Shown here: positions 62,882 through 64,000 of the stretch, one piece after another
Layout of the letters: every line of letters starts with the position of its first letter
Numbering within the stretch: the stretch's first letter is position 1
Source: Rhizobium sp. Q54
GTDB lineage: Bacteria; Pseudomonadota; Alphaproteobacteria; Rhizobiales; Xanthobacteraceae
Length of the DNA: 64,000 nt
Reading direction: 5' to 3'
Assembly (NCBI GenBank): GCA_945870035.1
Contig: CAMBQQ010000001.1
Coordinates: forward strand, 23,809-87,808
The notes under the pieces: generated by a model
Told to the model about the DNA's origin: nothing
The model's database searches: none
Seen by the model: the letters and a program-made list of their open reading frames with translations, nothing else
Translations under genes and position numbers: made by a program

Positions 62882-63714
62882 CACCACCAGCCGCGGCGGC
62901 GGGCCATCTTTTCGTCGTCATCGCCTTCCAGCGCCGGACCGGCGATTTCGTTAGCGGCGCGATGGCCAAACCATCGCCATCGTCTGCGCGACCGCGCCAC
63001 GAAACGTTCGATGGCGCGCTCAGTGCCTTCGTCGGTCAAGCGCGTGCGCGGCCAGCGATAGATCAGCCCGTGCATCAGCCAGATGATGAGAAACGTGAAC
63101 ACGCCGGCGAAGATGACGTCGCTGAGGAAATGTCCGCCGGCCATCACCCGCATTGCCGCCATTGCGGTGCCGAGCGCCAGCGCCGCGCCGACGGCAACCA
63201 CACGCACGGGCGGTGGCGTCAGGACTGCCGGCGCGATGGTCCAGAACGCACCCGAGACGTCACCGGACACGAACGAACAATTGTTCGGGCAATCGCCGCG
63301 CGTGCTCCACCACGGTACGAAAGTCTCGGCTCCGTCGAACTGCTTGACGTCGATTGGCCGCGACCGGCCCCAATGATCCTTGAGCACGACATTGACGAGC
63401 AGGCCGGGCCCGAGCGCCATCGTCACAACCAAAAACAGAATGGCGCGGCCCGACAGCAGCATCTTGCGGCGCGGCAGGATCAGCTTCCAGGCCAGGGCCG
63501 CGAGCACAATGACGATGATCACCGTGCTGACCCACAGGCCGGCATCGCGCGCCATCATCAGCGGCGGGTAGATCCGCCAGGCAAACGCGTTGGTGCCTTC
63601 GACGTAATCGTGGAAATGCCGCGCCACGCGCAAATCGAGTTCCGGATAGAGCCCGAACAGCAGGCCGGTGACGGCGGCGATGCCGAGCGCGATCAGAAGG
63701 CCGGTGCGGTTCAT
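62881..63714 (-). CDS. PAP2 family lipid phosphatase
   Basis: Membrane phosphatase of 277 residues with five to six helices. PAP2 motifs: KDHWGRSRP (motif 1), SFVSGDVSGAF (motif 2) and RVMAGGHFLSDVIFAG (motif 3), giving the catalytic His pair. A basic cytoplasmic tail (ERFVARSRRRWRWFGHR, ending RRGWW) follows. Likely substrates are undecaprenyl pyrophosphate, phosphatidylglycerophosphate or lipid A 1-phosphate; it cannot be decided. The ATG at 63714 (MNRTGLLIAL) is preferred over the open frame upstream. Confidence 0.92.
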   Translation of the reverse strand: MNRTGLLIALGIAAVTGLLFGLYPELDLRVARHFHDYVEGTNAFAWRIYPPLMMARDAGLWVSTVIIVIVLAALAWKLILPRRKMLLSGRAILFLVVTMALGPGLLVNVVLKDHWGRSRPIDVKQFDGAETFVPWWSTRGDCPNNCSFVSGDVSGAFWTIAPAVLTPPPVRVVAVGAALALGTAMAAMRVMAGGHFLSDVIFAGVFTFLIIWLMHGLIYRWPRTRLTDEGTERAIERFVARSRRRWRWFGHRAANEIAGPALEGDDDEKMARRRGWW

Positions 63715-63806
63715 ACTGGTCCCTAAAGAATGCGCGGGGTCTAGCCGACAGCGGCGCAATTGAAAAGCCAGCAACGGCAGGCGCGGCGATTTGACTTCTT
63801 ATTTTG

Positions 63807-63855
63807 ACGCGTTTTCTTCACGCGAACCGGTGCCCACTTCGCTTGAAAACGCTCT
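63807..63855. repeat. palindromic repeat with GCGTTTTC ends
   Basis: GCGTTTTC (63809-63816) and GAAAACGC (63845-63852) are inverted; the centre ACCGGTGCCCACTT matches the 49-bp element at 30043-30091. An IS5-family element is inserted directly at its right end. Confidence 0.85.
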
Positions 63856-63856
63856 A

Positions 63857-64000
63857 GGGTCAGGACTCATTGATCACAGCCAGAAGATGACGACTGCAGC
63901 AATGCAGATTGCTGACATGAAGGTGTGGGCGCATCGGTCGTAACGGGTATGGATACGTCGCCAGTCTTTGAGCCTGCCGAACATATTCTCGATCCTGTGA
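63857..64000 (-). mobile_element. end of an IS5-family (IS427 group-like) insertion sequence, cut by the window
   Basis: The right end is probably GGGTCAGGACTCATTG starting at 63857, preceded by CTA, which fits the CTAG/TNA target preference of the IS427 group. It continues past the window edge, so its length, second inverted repeat and target duplication cannot be seen. Confidence 0.8.
63874..64000 (-). CDS. IS5-family transposase, C-terminal end only
   Basis: The last 42 codons of a DDE transposase are in the window: HRIENMFGRLKDWRRI, then HTRYDRCAHTFMSAICIAAV and VIFWL before TGA. This tail is that of IS5-family (IS427/IS1031-like) transposases; the catalytic Glu region RIENMFGRLK is present. 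The rest lies beyond base 64000. Whether the gene is intact cannot be told. Confidence 0.85.
   Translation of the reverse strand, partial: HRIENMFGRLKDWRRIHTRYDRCAHTFMSAICIAAVVIFWL

Overview
The window is a GC-rich chromosomal segment of an alphaproteobacterium, most likely a Hyphomicrobiales (Rhizobiales) member of the Bradyrhizobium/Xanthobacteraceae kind. Evidence: the gene neighbourhood acnA - ccmABCDG - yciB - ftsY - mtaB - dapF - ffh - rpsP - rimM - trmD - rplS - leuC/leuD - asd - leuB - sdhCDAB; alphaproteobacterial families (DUF2794, DUF1223, DUF6494-like, Bug-type tricarboxylate receptor, mesaconyl-CoA hydratase); two GGAAC-N16-CGTT promoters of the EcfG general-stress type; and several families of dispersed palindromes typical of these genomes. 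I found no rRNA, tRNA, CRISPR array, prophage or integrase.

Layout. 1-8.8 kb: a GNAT acetyltransferase, thpR, tesA divergent from ybbA-ybbP, a YccA/Bax-inhibitor protein, a second GNAT, a DUF2794 gene, an intergenic stretch with an orphan terminator, and a DUF1223 gene. 8.8-17.5 kb: aconitase, the cytochrome c maturation genes ccmABCDG, an MNT/HEPN toxin-antitoxin pair inserted after yciB, and ftsY. 17.5-26.7 kb: an RluA pseudouridine synthase, an FMN flavoprotein, mtaB, dapF, two exported proteins, then the translation block ffh-rpsP-rimM-trmD-rplS. 26.7-32.5 kb: leuC and leuD, separated by a 3.5-kb island (YcaQ-type glycosylase, two tiny exported proteins, a zincin, an omptin). 32.5-42.2 kb: a chemotaxis operon cheW - alpha-carbonic anhydrase - mcp, a DUF6494-like gene, a bactofilin, a CitE-like lyase, a polytopic membrane protein, beta-carbonic anhydrase and asd. 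42.2-49.1 kb: an ECF sigma/anti-sigma pair leading into a sulfite oxidase cluster, and leuB. 49.1-64 kb: a DUF421 protein, mesaconyl-CoA hydratase, a LysR regulator, sdhCDAB, a Bug receptor, a stress-type flavoprotein, an M48 lipoprotein protease, argG, a HupE protein, an MltB-like transglycosylase, a PAP2 phosphatase and the end of an IS5-family element.

How the parts work together. The window is mainly housekeeping: TCA cycle (acnA, sdh), leucine, arginine and lysine/threonine biosynthesis (leuBCD, argG, asd, dapF), protein targeting (ffh, ftsY), tRNA and ribosome maturation, and cytochrome c biogenesis. Mesaconyl-CoA hydratase together with the CitE-like lyase suggests an ethylmalonyl-CoA type of acetate assimilation. 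Points deserving attention are the cheW - carbonic anhydrase - mcp operon, the sigma/anti-sigma/sulfite oxidase operon with its own internal ECF-type promoter and a second sulfite oxidase lacking an export signal, an EcfG-type promoter embedded in a 15-bp palindrome in front of a stress flavoprotein, the operator-rich AT-rich promoter of the MNT/HEPN pair, an omptin with intact catalytic residues, the overlapping head-to-head start codons of tesA and ybbA, and a 49-bp palindromic repeat that supplies the ccmC stop codon.
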